From CAZDDW01 sp964480695 (lineage in GTDB: Bacteria > Patescibacteriota > Patescibacteriia > UBA9934 > CAZDDW01): a DNA stretch of 32,962 bases. Positions 21,850 through 28,073 of the stretch are shown in pieces. The notes under the pieces were generated by a model that was not told the DNA's origin, did no database searches, and saw only the letters and a list, made by a program, of their open reading frames with translations. The first letter of the stretch is position 1, and each line of letters starts with the position of its first letter. The DNA lies in assembly GCA_964480695.1 (NCBI GenBank), contig CAYZPO010000003.1, forward strand, positions 1-32,962, read 5' to 3'. The position numbers and the translations under genes were made by a program.

Positions 21850-22635
21850 ATGGATGAATTAACACGAGAGCTAACCCATTTAGGGCTGACTGCTAAGGAG
21901 TCAGCGGTTTATTTGGCTGCCATGGAGCTTGGTCCGTCTGTGGCTCAGGACATTTCCAAAAAAGCCAAAGTTAACCGAGCCACCACGTACGTCATGATTG
22001 ACTCACTCAAAGGCCGCGGCCTAATGAGCTCGTTTACTAAAGGTAATAAAAAGTATTTTTCTGCTGAATCTCCAGATCGATTACTTTCAATGATCAGGCT
22101 TCAGCGTCAGGAACTTGAAGGTAAAGAAGCTGAGTTTGAGCAAATGCTCCCTAAGCTGCTAGCCCTTTATAACGTCGAAGGCGCCAAGCCTCAGATCCGT
22201 TTCTTGGAAGGGATGGAAGGAATCAAGACGATACGAGCGGAAGCACATAAATTAAAAGGCGAAGCTTTAGAGATAGTGCCCCTTGATGATGCGTATGATT
22301 TTGTAACGCGAGGTCATCAGGTTTCTCACAGCGAACATTATAAAGCTGTTAGAGATGAAAGTTTAAAGGCCAGGGCATTATTAGTTGTTAAGGACAAGAA
22401 GAAGCTCGAGGTTGCCACCAAAGGAATGAAAAATATTGAGGTTAGAGTTATACCATATGATCTATTTCCAATTCATGGAGAGATTACTATTCGAGAGGAT
22501 AGGGTGATGATGTTTTCTTATAAATCTGCTTTAGTTTCAATTGTGATTACAAGTCAGGAATTAGCAGATACGATTAGAGCTTTGTTTGAGTTGGCTTGGA
22601 AAGGGGCAGAGAAGTATCCGAAAATGAAAAGTTAA
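21850..22635 (+). CDS. TrmB-family transcriptional regulator
   Basis: 261 residues. N-terminal winged helix: LTHLGLTAKESAVYLAAMEL, then PSVAQDISKKAKVNRATTYV and a wing at KGNKKYFSAE. A coiled-coil segment (LQRQELEGKEAEFEQMLPKL) and a C-terminal effector-like domain (PQIRFLEGMEGIKTI; EITIREDRVMMFSYKS) follow. This is the TrmB/sugar-sensing layout. Such regulators usually sense carbohydrates, which would fit the adjacent glycosyltransferases. A separate promoter and terminator make it its own unit. Target genes are not evident. Confidence 0.88.
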   Translation: MDELTRELTHLGLTAKESAVYLAAMELGPSVAQDISKKAKVNRATTYVMIDSLKGRGLMSSFTKGNKKYFSAESPDRLLSMIRLQRQELEGKEAEFEQMLPKLLALYNVEGAKPQIRFLEGMEGIKTIRAEAHKLKGEALEIVPLDDAYDFVTRGHQVSHSEHYKAVRDESLKARALLVVKDKKKLEVATKGMKNIEVRVIPYDLFPIHGEITIREDRVMMFSYKSALVSIVITSQELADTIRALFELAWKGAEKYPKMKS

Positions 22636-22685
22636 CAAACAGGAAAGGAGCCATCAGATGACAGCTCCTTACGCAAGGTATGTAG

Positions 22686-22713
22686 ACGACCCTCAGTGGG
22701 GTCGTTTTCTTTT
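22686..22713 (+). terminator. Intrinsic terminator of the TrmB gene
   Basis: ACGACCC, loop, GGGTCGT, then TTTTCTTTT. A second hairpin (AAGGAGC/GCTCCTT, 22645-22670) precedes it. Confidence 0.85.
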
Positions 22714-22738
22714 CAGAAAGATCATGTCTGTATTGTCT

Positions 22739-22774
22739 GCCGGCTTGACCGATAAAAGTCTTGGGTCAGCCGGC
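22739..22774 (-). terminator. GC hairpin at the end of the 75-aa minus gene
   Basis: GCCGGCTTGACC and GGTCAGCCGGC pair with one bulge across a 13-nt loop. No clear U-run; it may act as an RNA 3'-end stabiliser. Confidence 0.5.
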
Positions 22775-23001
22775 TAGATACAGCTTCCGAAGGGGCAGCG
22801 GGCACTCCTGGTACCCAGGGCCTCGTGACCCTTGCTGTTGACGCCGCGGCTCATGGGGTCGTGGTTGCCGCCGTGTGTCGTCAAGACGAGATCGACTTCG
22901 ATGTCGTCGAAACCCCTCATGTGGGGCATCATGGCCGAGCTGTTACTGCGCTCTGCTCGGCAATGGCTCGTCATATCTTCGGTGCTGTTGGGAAGAGACA
23001 T
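22774..23001 (-). CDS. 75-residue peptide with cysteine-bearing C-terminus
   Basis: ATG 23001 has GGAGG at 7 nt, and upstream is a perfect promoter (23125-23153); the longer frame lacks these signals. Polar N-terminal half (MSLPNSTEDMTSHCRAERSN), then GFDDIEVDLVLTTHGG, and a C-terminus ARCPFGSCI with two cysteines four apart. The small size and leader-plus-terminal-Cys pattern recall a peptide precursor (RiPP-like), but no modifying enzyme is nearby, so this is speculation. It may also be a small zinc or redox protein. GC-rich, single gene. Confidence 0.55.
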   Translation of the reverse strand: MSLPNSTEDMTSHCRAERSNSSAMMPHMRGFDDIEVDLVLTTHGGNHDPMSRGVNSKGHEALGTRSARCPFGSCI

Positions 23002-23118
23002 CTTCGATCCTCCAAGAGGACCTCTGGTCGCGGTTGTCGTTTCATAACCCGCGACACGGGTCCTGGAAAGCTTGGCGCTTTCAGGCTGTATTCCGCGCGC
23101 CAAGAGATCAGTGCGGAA
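23002..23118 (-). promoter_or_regulatory. Structured leader of the 75-aa peptide gene
   Basis: TTGGCGC/GCGCCAA, then GTCGCGG/CCGCGAC inside AGGACC/GGTCCT; the last arm ends 3 nt before the GGAGG, so folding could limit translation. Confidence 0.5.
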
Positions 23119-23124
23119 CAGGGC

Positions 23125-23153
23125 ATAGTAGCACGTGAGTTAGATATTGTCAA
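23125..23153 (-). promoter_or_regulatory. Promoter of the 75-aa peptide gene
   Basis: Minus strand TTGACA (23153-23148), 17 bp, TACTAT (23130-23125). Confidence 0.8.
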
Positions 23154-23172
23154 GAGGGACTAACAACCTGTT

Positions 23173-23206
23173 TGGCTAAATTTAGCAAAATAAGCTCATT
23201 TTGAGC
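23173..23206. promoter_or_regulatory. Two palindromes between divergent promoters
   Basis: GCTAAATTTAGC (23175-23186) and GCTCATTTTGAGC (23194-23206) lie between the minus promoter at 23148 and the plus promoter at 23225. A related GCTAAAACTAGCCAAA stands at the same distance upstream of the promoter at 28281, suggesting a shared regulator site. Confidence 0.5.
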
Positions 23207-23224
23207 GATTTTGTCAGCCAAGTC

Positions 23225-23253
23225 TTGACAGGATTTGAATGATATGATAGGTT
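23225..23253 (+). promoter_or_regulatory. Promoter of a candidate sRNA
   Basis: TTGACA (23225-23230), 17 bp, TAGGTT with an upstream TGA (extended -10). Confidence 0.6.
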
Positions 23254-23258
23254 TGTAA

Positions 23259-23387
23259 GTCCTGAAAAGGACAAAAGCGGGAGAGAGTAATGCAAAGACC
23301 CCAAGGATGTGTGAACTATGTTTGCATGTATCTGAGGGGTTCTTTGTTTAAGCAAAAACACCCGAGTTAATTCTCAGGTGTTTTTGT
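23259..23387 (+). ncRNA. Candidate stand-alone small RNA (G-rich box family)
   Basis: Begins with a 5' hairpin GTCCT-GAAA-AGGAC, then an A-rich linker, the box GCGGGAGAGAGTAA (23277-23290), a stem CAAAGACCCC / GGGGTTCTTTG and a terminator AAAAACACC...GGTGTTTTT (23354-23385). No plus-strand reading frame follows. The same order (5' hairpin, G-rich box, terminator) appears in the leaders at 28074-28251 and 29957-30064. Confidence 0.65.
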
Positions 23388-23389
23388 AT

Positions 23390-23417
23390 GTGGAGAACGA
23401 TGTCGGTCGTACTCCAC
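23390..23417 (-). terminator. Hairpin after the 405-aa minus gene
   Basis: GTGGAG...CTCCAC, 30 nt beyond the minus-strand stop, preceded by GACGC/GCGTC directly at the stop. On the minus strand ATACAAAAAC follows, so the U-run is lacking. Confidence 0.4.
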
Positions 23418-23446
23418 AAGGGGATTGAGTTGACGCAGATACGCGT

Positions 23447-24664
23447 CTAGTGGTGGGGGGTGCGGCGGGGCTGCCGCTGCCGACGACGGCGGGGCCGGGA
23501 CGGGACCTTTTCGCCAGGCTCGGCGTTCAGCAGCTCCCAGGCGTCTTCGTAGGCCCGGAGCTTGGCGTGTGACGGGATCTTGTTGTCCGGATCATGCTCG
23601 TCCAAGGTCTGTCGGTATCCGGCCTCGGTGTGTAAGGCGGTTTCCACCATGCCTCTGTCCGCCTGACCGTTCTTGACCTTCTGGGCCAAGGTGGGCATCT
23701 GGCCGACCGTGGCCTTCCAGAACGTATGCCGGATGGGTCGCATGATGTCACGCATGGACGTGGCCAGAGCCAGGGCCTGTCGGTTCGAGAGATCCAGCAG
23801 AATCTGGGTCAGGACGTCCGCGGTGTTCTCTCGGATATCCTGGGCCCTGACCTGGTCGTCCTTGCCGCGATCCTGGTTGATCCGCGCTGCCAGGGCTCCA
23901 GCTGCTCGCTTCTTCTTGCTGGTCGACGGCAGGGCCTTGCCGAGATCCAGGATCTCGGTCACCAGGCGCTGAACCGGCCGGGACAGGTACTGGCGGCGGG
24001 GAGCGGGCGTGGGCTTGGGCGGGGGTGCCGGGGAGTCGGTGCTCTGACCACCGAGCTTGTCTGCCAGCTTGGCCAGGTCATCCTGCTCGGCCGGGGGCGG
24101 CTGGAAGCTGGCGACCTGGTCGCGCAGGGTCTTGGCCAGCCGTTCGGCCTCTTCGTCCGACAGCGACAGCAGGACCGTGGTCAGGGTCTGCTGGGTCTTG
24201 TGCCGGATGGTCTCACCCGTGACCGGATCACCTTCGTCACACTGGACGTTAATGATCTCTGCCAACGTGGCTCCCATGTCTAGCTTCTGCTGTTCGGTGC
24301 TGAGGCGCGCGGCTCCGAGATCCAGGATCTCGGTAACTAGGCGGTAGACCGACCGCGACAGGCGCTGGCGGGTGGGGGTGGGCTTGACGACGGGCGCGGG
24401 TGTGGTCTTCGGCGCGTTCTCGGCCGCCGTGACCTTCTTGAGGTCGACCAGGGCCCAGTCCAGTCCGTTGTCATGGGTGTAGATCAGGGCGCGTCCGGCG
24501 GGCGGCTCGTCGTCCAGGTCCTTCAGTCGCAGCGGAGCACCGGGTTTGACTGTCGGTTGGACGATGGAGTCCGATGAATCTGGTGTACGCATCCTGGCCA
24601 AGGCGGCCACGAGCTCTTCCAGACATTCACGGAGCAACTTCTGTTCTGGGGTTTCTGCGCTCAT
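23447..24664 (-). CDS. Protein with duplicated ~85-residue domain and basic tail
   Basis: 405 residues; AAGGAGG precedes ATG 24664. After a short acidic N-terminus and proline-rich linker there are two homologous units, starting RQRLSRSVYRLVTEILDLG (about residue 99) and RQYLSRPVQRLVTEILDLG (about residue 224). Each continues through a T/N-rich helix to LLSLSDEE-type and LLDLSNRQ-type ends. They are separated by another PPPKPTPAP linker. The C-terminus is strongly basic (RPRRRRQRQPRRTPHH), suggesting nucleic-acid binding. Function unknown. It converges with the sRNA at 23259. Confidence 0.7.
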   Translation of the reverse strand: MSAETPEQKLLRECLEELVAALARMRTPDSSDSIVQPTVKPGAPLRLKDLDDEPPAGRALIYTHDNGLDWALVDLKKVTAAENAPKTTPAPVVKPTPTRQRLSRSVYRLVTEILDLGAARLSTEQQKLDMGATLAEIINVQCDEGDPVTGETIRHKTQQTLTTVLLSLSDEEAERLAKTLRDQVASFQPPPAEQDDLAKLADKLGGQSTDSPAPPPKPTPAPRRQYLSRPVQRLVTEILDLGKALPSTSKKKRAAGALAARINQDRGKDDQVRAQDIRENTADVLTQILLDLSNRQALALATSMRDIMRPIRHTFWKATVGQMPTLAQKVKNGQADRGMVETALHTEAGYRQTLDEHDPDNKIPSHAKLRAYEDAWELLNAEPGEKVPSRPRRRRQRQPRRTPHH

Positions 24665-24796
24665 TGGGCCTCCTTCCGGCCATGTCTCGCTGTGCGAGTT
24701 CGGTACGTCCGTAGTGTGTCGATTGAGCCATCAACACCGGACAGTTAAATGCGAAACAGCGGCCAGAAATAGGCCACCACTTTGATTTGGATATTT

Positions 24797-24857
24797 GTTT
24801 ACAGTTCCCAGTTATCAGTTTTCAGTTATCAAAGACTGACAACCGGTAACTGTAAAC
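24797..24857. repeat. Inverted repeat with CAGTTATCAGTT-type direct repeats
   Basis: GTTTACAGTT and AACTGTAAAC (10 bp) flank a direct repeat CAGTTATCA / CAGTTATCA. Part of the ~300-nt gap upstream of the 405-aa gene; no convincing promoter seen in it. Confidence 0.6.
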
Positions 24858-24883
24858 TTTTTTAAAAATCGCTCAGAGGGCAC

Positions 24884-24948
24884 GAGCGTTAGCTCATGAA
24901 CTCAATTGCGCGGCGGGGACTCGAGAGTCTTGTGTTGAGTCCCCGCCG
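24884..24948 (-). promoter_or_regulatory. Intergenic hairpin module (R-type) after the 161-aa gene
   Basis: Minus strand: a 12-bp stem CGGCGGGGACTC / GAGTCCCCGCCG, then TTCATGAGC-TAAC-GCTCGTG, then CGCTC/GAGCG followed by ATTTTT. The second part recurs at 25677-25710, 26800-26835 and 27302-27340. The T-run makes this copy a plausible terminator. Confidence 0.6.
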
Positions 24949-24968
24949 TACGTCGCACGTTGGCCGAT

Positions 24969-25454
24969 CTAGGCCATGGGGTTGAAGTCGTCGATGAAGG
25001 ACCACTGCATCTTGTGGTCGGCCCACCAGTGGGCATCGTCCTCAAGCTCGAAGGCGTGCATCAGGCAGGTCCACTGCCCGGTCACGGTCCCGATCTCCTC
25101 CGTGTGGTCGTAGGACCGCAGGCCGTCATCGGTCTGCAGGTCCACGTGCTGCATCGGCACCGGCGAGCCCTTGAGCTCGATGGTGTCGTCGGTCCAGACC
25201 ACGCGGACGCAGGTCTCGCCGTTCTCGTCCTCGATCAGGCGGACCCGGTAGGGGAAGCCGTCCAGGCCATCCTCGTAGTCCTCACCGTGGACCGGGAATC
25301 GGTCCGTGTTGATCACGACCTCCGGGGTCACGGTCAGGACGCCACGGGTGTAGCGCAGCGTGTTCGGGTGACGGTGAACGAAGCTCAGGAACAGGGTCTT
25401 GTTGCTCTCGCAACCCATAGGAAACATCCAAAACCGCTCGTAAGCGGCGTCCAT
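24969..25454 (-). CDS. Hypothetical acidic protein (161 aa)
   Basis: ATG 25454 with a weak GAAG upstream. Soluble and acidic, rich in tryptophan and histidine, with alternating beta-type segments (VLTVTPEVVINTDRFPV; YRVRLIEDENGETCVRVVW). The opposite strand has a longer frame, but its composition (V, G, H, L) is that of a shadow. No family recognised. Preceded by a 320-nt structured stretch. Confidence 0.65.
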   Translation of the reverse strand: MDAAYERFWMFPMGCESNKTLFLSFVHRHPNTLRYTRGVLTVTPEVVINTDRFPVHGEDYEDGLDGFPYRVRLIEDENGETCVRVVWTDDTIELKGSPVPMQHVDLQTDDGLRSYDHTEEIGTVTGQWTCLMHAFELEDDAHWWADHKMQWSFIDDFNPMA

Positions 25455-25777
25455 CTTCTACGAATGACTAAAGTCGTTGACCGACTTCCATCGCAGGGAT
25501 CGGGCGTAGGCCCCGTTCTCTGTGGACTACTAGTGACAGGCAGACAATTAATGTTCCGCCCAGGACGCTAAGGATAGCGGGGAGAGCTTTCCTCAACGTT
25601 CTAGGTAGAACTTCTCAGCCAACTTGTTGGCGTCATGTCAGAACGGGAACAAGTTCCCTGAGAAGAACAGATACGCTCAGAGGGCACGAGTTTTCTCATG
25701 CACTCATTGGCGGCGACGGGATATCCCGAAGAGTCTCGGGGCCCGCCGCAGAAAGGTTGTCACCTTCGCCCAGCGCT
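25455..25777 (-). promoter_or_regulatory. Structured intergenic leader of the 161-aa gene
   Basis: Going toward the start codon: CGGCG.../...CGCCG hairpin, an R-type module (CATGAG/CTCGTG), the three-hairpin element (25611-25665), GTTCT/AGAAC, CGCTA/TAGCG, the motif GTCCTGGGCGGAAC shared with three other leaders, and AAGTCG/CGACTT at the start codon. No promoter of the TTGACA type found in it. Confidence 0.5.
25611..25665 (+). ncRNA. Three-hairpin junction RNA element, copy 2
   Basis: Closing stem CTTCTCA / TGAGAAG, hairpins CCAA-CTTG-TTGG (25619-25630) and GGGAA-CAAG-TTCCC (25645-25658) with complementary CTTG and CAAG loops, separated by CGTCATGTCAGAAC. Plus-strand reading matches 9581-9643 at CTTCTCAGCCA, TGGCGTC and AGAAGAACA. 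Because the structure is nearly symmetric, the transcribed strand is uncertain. Confidence 0.6.
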
Positions 25778-25942
25778 CTAGGAGCGCAGCCACGGTCTGG
25801 GCTTCATCAGGCCCACCCCCAGAAGAAGGGGCGTGATGATGAGGTAGACGGTGACGGCGATGGTGAGGAGAGGGTGTTCTCCACCCATCTCCATGTAGAG
25901 GGCGTAGAGCCTGATGTAGAGATCGATCAGATTGCTTTTCAT
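25778..25942 (-). CDS. 54-residue single-span membrane peptide
   Basis: ATG 25942 after AAAGG. Sequence: MKSNLIDLYIRLYALYMEMG, a short loop, then the hydrophobic LLTIAVTVYLIITPLLLGVG and a basic end KPRPWLRS. One helix, probably N-out or N-in undetermined. The longer 93-aa frame over the same bases is histidine/arginine-rich and looks like a shadow. Followed directly by a GC hairpin. No family recognised. Confidence 0.65.
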   Translation of the reverse strand: MKSNLIDLYIRLYALYMEMGGEHPLLTIAVTVYLIITPLLLGVGLMKPRPWLRS

Positions 25943-26232
25943 GAGATTGCCTTTCGTTGTGCTGGAACCGATTTGAACGGACCAACTGTTGATCCTCTCA
26001 AATCGGTCGCTGACAAGTGCGGTCAGCGGCGCCGTGGGTGATTACTCACCAAGAGTTTTCGTTCCTCTTACAGGTTCCCGGGAACCTGTCACAAAAGTGT
26101 CCGGGATCGCAAGGTACGAATTCGTTCGTGCGTATGCACAGGCCCGTAAGCCTTACCAGACCGACCGAAATCGGTAAATGTCTACTTACTCTCTACACTG
26201 TCAAACCACTCGTTCTCGTTCTGCCCCGCTCT
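25943..26232 (-). promoter_or_regulatory. 290-nt structured leader of the 54-aa membrane peptide
   Basis: Contains a perfect 20-bp palindrome (ACAGGTTCCC / GGGAACCTGT, 26079-26098), GGTGA-GTAA-TCACC, GCTGAC-7-GTCAGC and a 10-bp stem ACCGATTTGA / TCAAATCGGT ending 16 nt before the Shine-Dalgarno. No coding frame or clear promoter; a TTGACA near its 5' end has no matching -10. Confidence 0.5.
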
Positions 26233-26700
26233 TTACCAGCGGCGCTCGCGGCGACCCTGCTCGGTCTTCTGGTCAGAGGGGCTGTATTCCCAGTTCGGGT
26301 TACCCCACTCCTTCAACCAATCATTGATTGATTTGCAGACCAGCTCGTATCCTTCCGTTTCGCAGGGGTCTTTACCGAACCACTGCGTACGTCTCCACGG
26401 CATGATCGAGCTGTCAGAGTTGATCGTGAGGCCCCAGTGGTCTACACCGATCTGCTTCCCCTTGTCCTTGCCGAAAGGGCAGAGGCGGGGAGCCTTGAAG
26501 GCGATCATCTGGTCGCTGACCCGGATCGTCTCCGGATCTGTCGGGTACGGCTCCAGATCGCGCATCCGGAAGCAGTTGCGGGACCACATCCAGGTGACGA
26601 TGTTGGCCCGGTCCTTGCGGGTGGGCATCGGGCCGCGATAGATCCTGACGATCCCGTCGCGGCTGAGCTGCATGATCGTGTTCGGCTTGAGTTGCCTCAT
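26233..26700 (-). CDS. Hypothetical accessory protein (155 aa)
   Basis: ATG 26700 after GGGAGG. Soluble and basic, rich in tryptophan, arginine and proline. It has five cysteines, including RLCPFGKDKG and DPCETEGYELVC, which could hold a metal or disulfides. The C-terminus is tryptophan-rich and charged (WLKEWGNPNWEYSPSDQ). No signal peptide. Unknown family. It stands behind the 93-bp repeat copy 1 and a GAATTC-loop leader hairpin. Confidence 0.65.
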   Translation of the reverse strand: MRQLKPNTIMQLSRDGIVRIYRGPMPTRKDRANIVTWMWSRNCFRMRDLEPYPTDPETIRVSDQMIAFKAPRLCPFGKDKGKQIGVDHWGLTINSDSSIMPWRRTQWFGKDPCETEGYELVCKSINDWLKEWGNPNWEYSPSDQKTEQGRRERRW

Positions 26701-26769
26701 CGTAACCTCCCTAATGGGCGGTCCATTCCGCCCAAGACTTTGGGGATGTTGAATTCCTCAAAGTCTTGG
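26701..26769 (-). promoter_or_regulatory. GAATTC-loop leader hairpin, copy 1
   Basis: Minus strand CCAAGACTTTG / CAAAGTCTTGG with GGAATTC in the loop, followed by GGGCGGAAT. The same layout with a different stem (CATGAC..TGAAG / CTTCAG.GTCATG) is upstream of the 27183 gene: the pairs change together while the loop and the 3' GGGC-GAA are kept. Confidence 0.6.
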
Positions 26770-26862
26770 ACAGAATTGGTTGTAAGGTTTTCACTCACAG
26801 TTCACGAGCCTTAGCTCATGAGCTCTGAGATCGACGGGAGCCTCAGGGGCGGGTTCCCGTCG
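26770..26862 (-). repeat. 93-bp direct repeat, copy 1
   Basis: 89 of 93 bases equal 27276-27368. Contains CGACGGGA...TCCCGTCG hairpin, the R-type module and a conserved AACCTTACAACCAATTCTGT (minus strand). Confidence 0.9.
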
Positions 26863-26890
26863 GAGAGACGATGATCGAGTGGTGACGAGA

Positions 26891-27183
26891 CTAGCTCGCC
26901 TGATCGTCGTCNNNNNNNNNNCGGCCAGGCCCTTGGCGCCGGCATCCTTGATCACCGGCGTGATCAGGCCGTCGGTCGTGGCCACGGCCACGGCGTCCGT
27001 GGTCTCCACCTCGGCGACCTCGGGGCCGTAGAGATGGTCGGCGGCGGCGTAGGCCACGTCGGTCGGACCGCGGCCGAAGTTGCCGGTCGCGCCGAACATG
27101 GTGCCCATCAACAGGGCGGCCAGGGCCAGGCAGGCCATGGTGGGGGTGGCGTTGAACAGGATGGCGTCGATGATGCGGGTCAT
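26891..27183 (-). CDS. Small membrane protein, interrupted by assembly gap
   Basis: ATG 27183 after GAGGAGA. The first 87 residues read MTRIIDAILFNATPT, a membrane helix (MACLALAALLMGTMFGATG), then an A/V/T/D-rich acidic segment (EVAEVETTDAVAVATTDGLI). Beyond the 10-N gap one frame gives DDDQAS and a stop, which resembles the NDHRS end of the neighbour at 27396. Frames agree only if the gap is 2 modulo 3. The overall plan (short N-terminus, one helix, acidic outer tail) matches the 27396 gene, so the two may be distant paralogues. Confidence 0.6.
26912..26921. other. Assembly gap (10 N)
   Basis: Inside the 3' part of the 27183 gene and between the two 93-bp repeats; true length unknown. Confidence 0.9.
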
Positions 27184-27275
27184 GGTGTTCTCCTCGTGCG
27201 TCCTCTGCGGACGCCTGGTGTCTACTGAGCTTCTGCCCATGACTCTGAAGAAGGTCGAATTCTTCAGGGTCATGA

Positions 27276-27368
27276 ACAGAATTGGTTGTAAGGTTTTCAC
27301 TCACAGGTCACGAGCCTTAGCTCATGAGCTCTGAGAGCGACGGGAACCCCAGGGGCGGGTTCCCGTCG
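27276..27368 (-). repeat. 93-bp direct repeat, copy 2
   Basis: Offset 506 bp from copy 1. Differences include one that keeps a base pair in the CGACGGGA hairpin (A-T versus G-T). Followed, on the minus strand, by the second GAATTC-loop hairpin. Confidence 0.9.
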
Positions 27369-27395
27369 TACGTGACGTCGATCGAGGTCCGGATA

Positions 27396-27626
27396 CTAGC
27401 TCCGGTGATCGTTGTCGGTGGACGCGCTGGCGTCCAGGGCCTCGGCCTCGGCGGCCTCCTCGGCGGTCAGGCCGCCGCCGTGCTCGATGATGGTGTCGAA
27501 CATGTCGGCGGTGGTGCGTCCGGCATCGTTCATCACGAACATGCCGGCCACGATCAGGGCCACGGCCATGCCGCAGACGAGGATGATGGGGGCGACGGTG
27601 CGGAACAGGCTCGAGAGATGGGACAT
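27396..27626 (-). CDS. 76-residue single-span membrane protein with acidic tail
   Basis: ATG 27626 with TGGAGGAATCACC upstream (GGAGG). Residues ~10-33 are one helix (VAPIILVCGMAVALIVAGMF). The rest is acidic, with GLTAEEAAEAEALDASASTD. Same plan as the gene at 26891-27183. First gene after the promoter at 28258 and its ~625-nt leader. Function unknown. Confidence 0.65.
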   Translation of the reverse strand: MSHLSSLFRTVAPIILVCGMAVALIVAGMFVMNDAGRTTADMFDTIIEHGGGLTAEEAAEAEALDASASTDNDHRS

Positions 27627-28073
27627 GGTGATTCCTCCAGGTGTTTCGTTGCGGGCGTCATAGCGACCGCGCGGCGGTGTTTGTCTGGGTGTTCTGCCCA
27701 GGACTCTGAGGGGATGGTGGAACAGTGACCTATCGCAAGCGATTGGTATGCTCCATGACGATCTGAGGTGTAACACGAGTTAGCGCAGGGCCAAGTCATG
27801 ACACTTGATCATCGCCGTACCTTTCCGGCGGAGCCTTCCAGGTAACGGTGGTTCCTCCTCAGAGTGCTGAGCAGAATATTTAAGGTTCTTTTGCTTAGGA
27901 AACTGGGAGTAAGTGAGAGCTCAGTGACCACTGCAAGCAGTGATATAAGCTCATGAGACTTAACTTTGCTATAGAGCAAGCTTGCGCCTGGTCTGATTAA
28001 GCATTTAAGCCTCGCCGCACCCCTCGGAACTAAGTCCTACTGGTAACGGTTTACTCTCCCCCCAGATTTCTGA
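27627..28073 (-). promoter_or_regulatory. Long leader of the 76-aa gene with two related modules
   Basis: Two ~68-nt segments (28075-28008 and 27872-27805, minus) share GCTCAG.A.TCTG, a G-rich run, ACCGTTACC and CGGCGA. Each leads into a 10-11 codon mini-frame (MLNQTRRKLAL and MIKCHDLALR). Between them are CATGAGC and CACTG-CTTG-CAGTG hairpins. Nearer the gene comes GTCCTGGGCAGAAC, shared with three other leaders. Confidence 0.5.

Noticed and set aside
22658..22777. 39-codon frame starting after GGAAAGGAG, downstream of the TrmB gene
   Set aside because: Its Shine-Dalgarno is one arm of a hairpin and the TrmB terminator lies inside the frame; probably chance.
24797..24857. Insertion-sequence end
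   Set aside because: Only a 10-bp inverted repeat with simple CAGTTATCA repeats; no transposase or target duplication in the window.
24960..25571. 203-aa plus-strand frame opposite the 161-aa gene
   Set aside because: Composition dominated by V, G, H and L, typical of the antisense of an acidic GC-rich gene; no Shine-Dalgarno.
25704..25985. 93-aa histidine/arginine-rich minus frame
   Set aside because: The 54-aa membrane peptide in the neighbouring frame has the better start signal and a natural composition.
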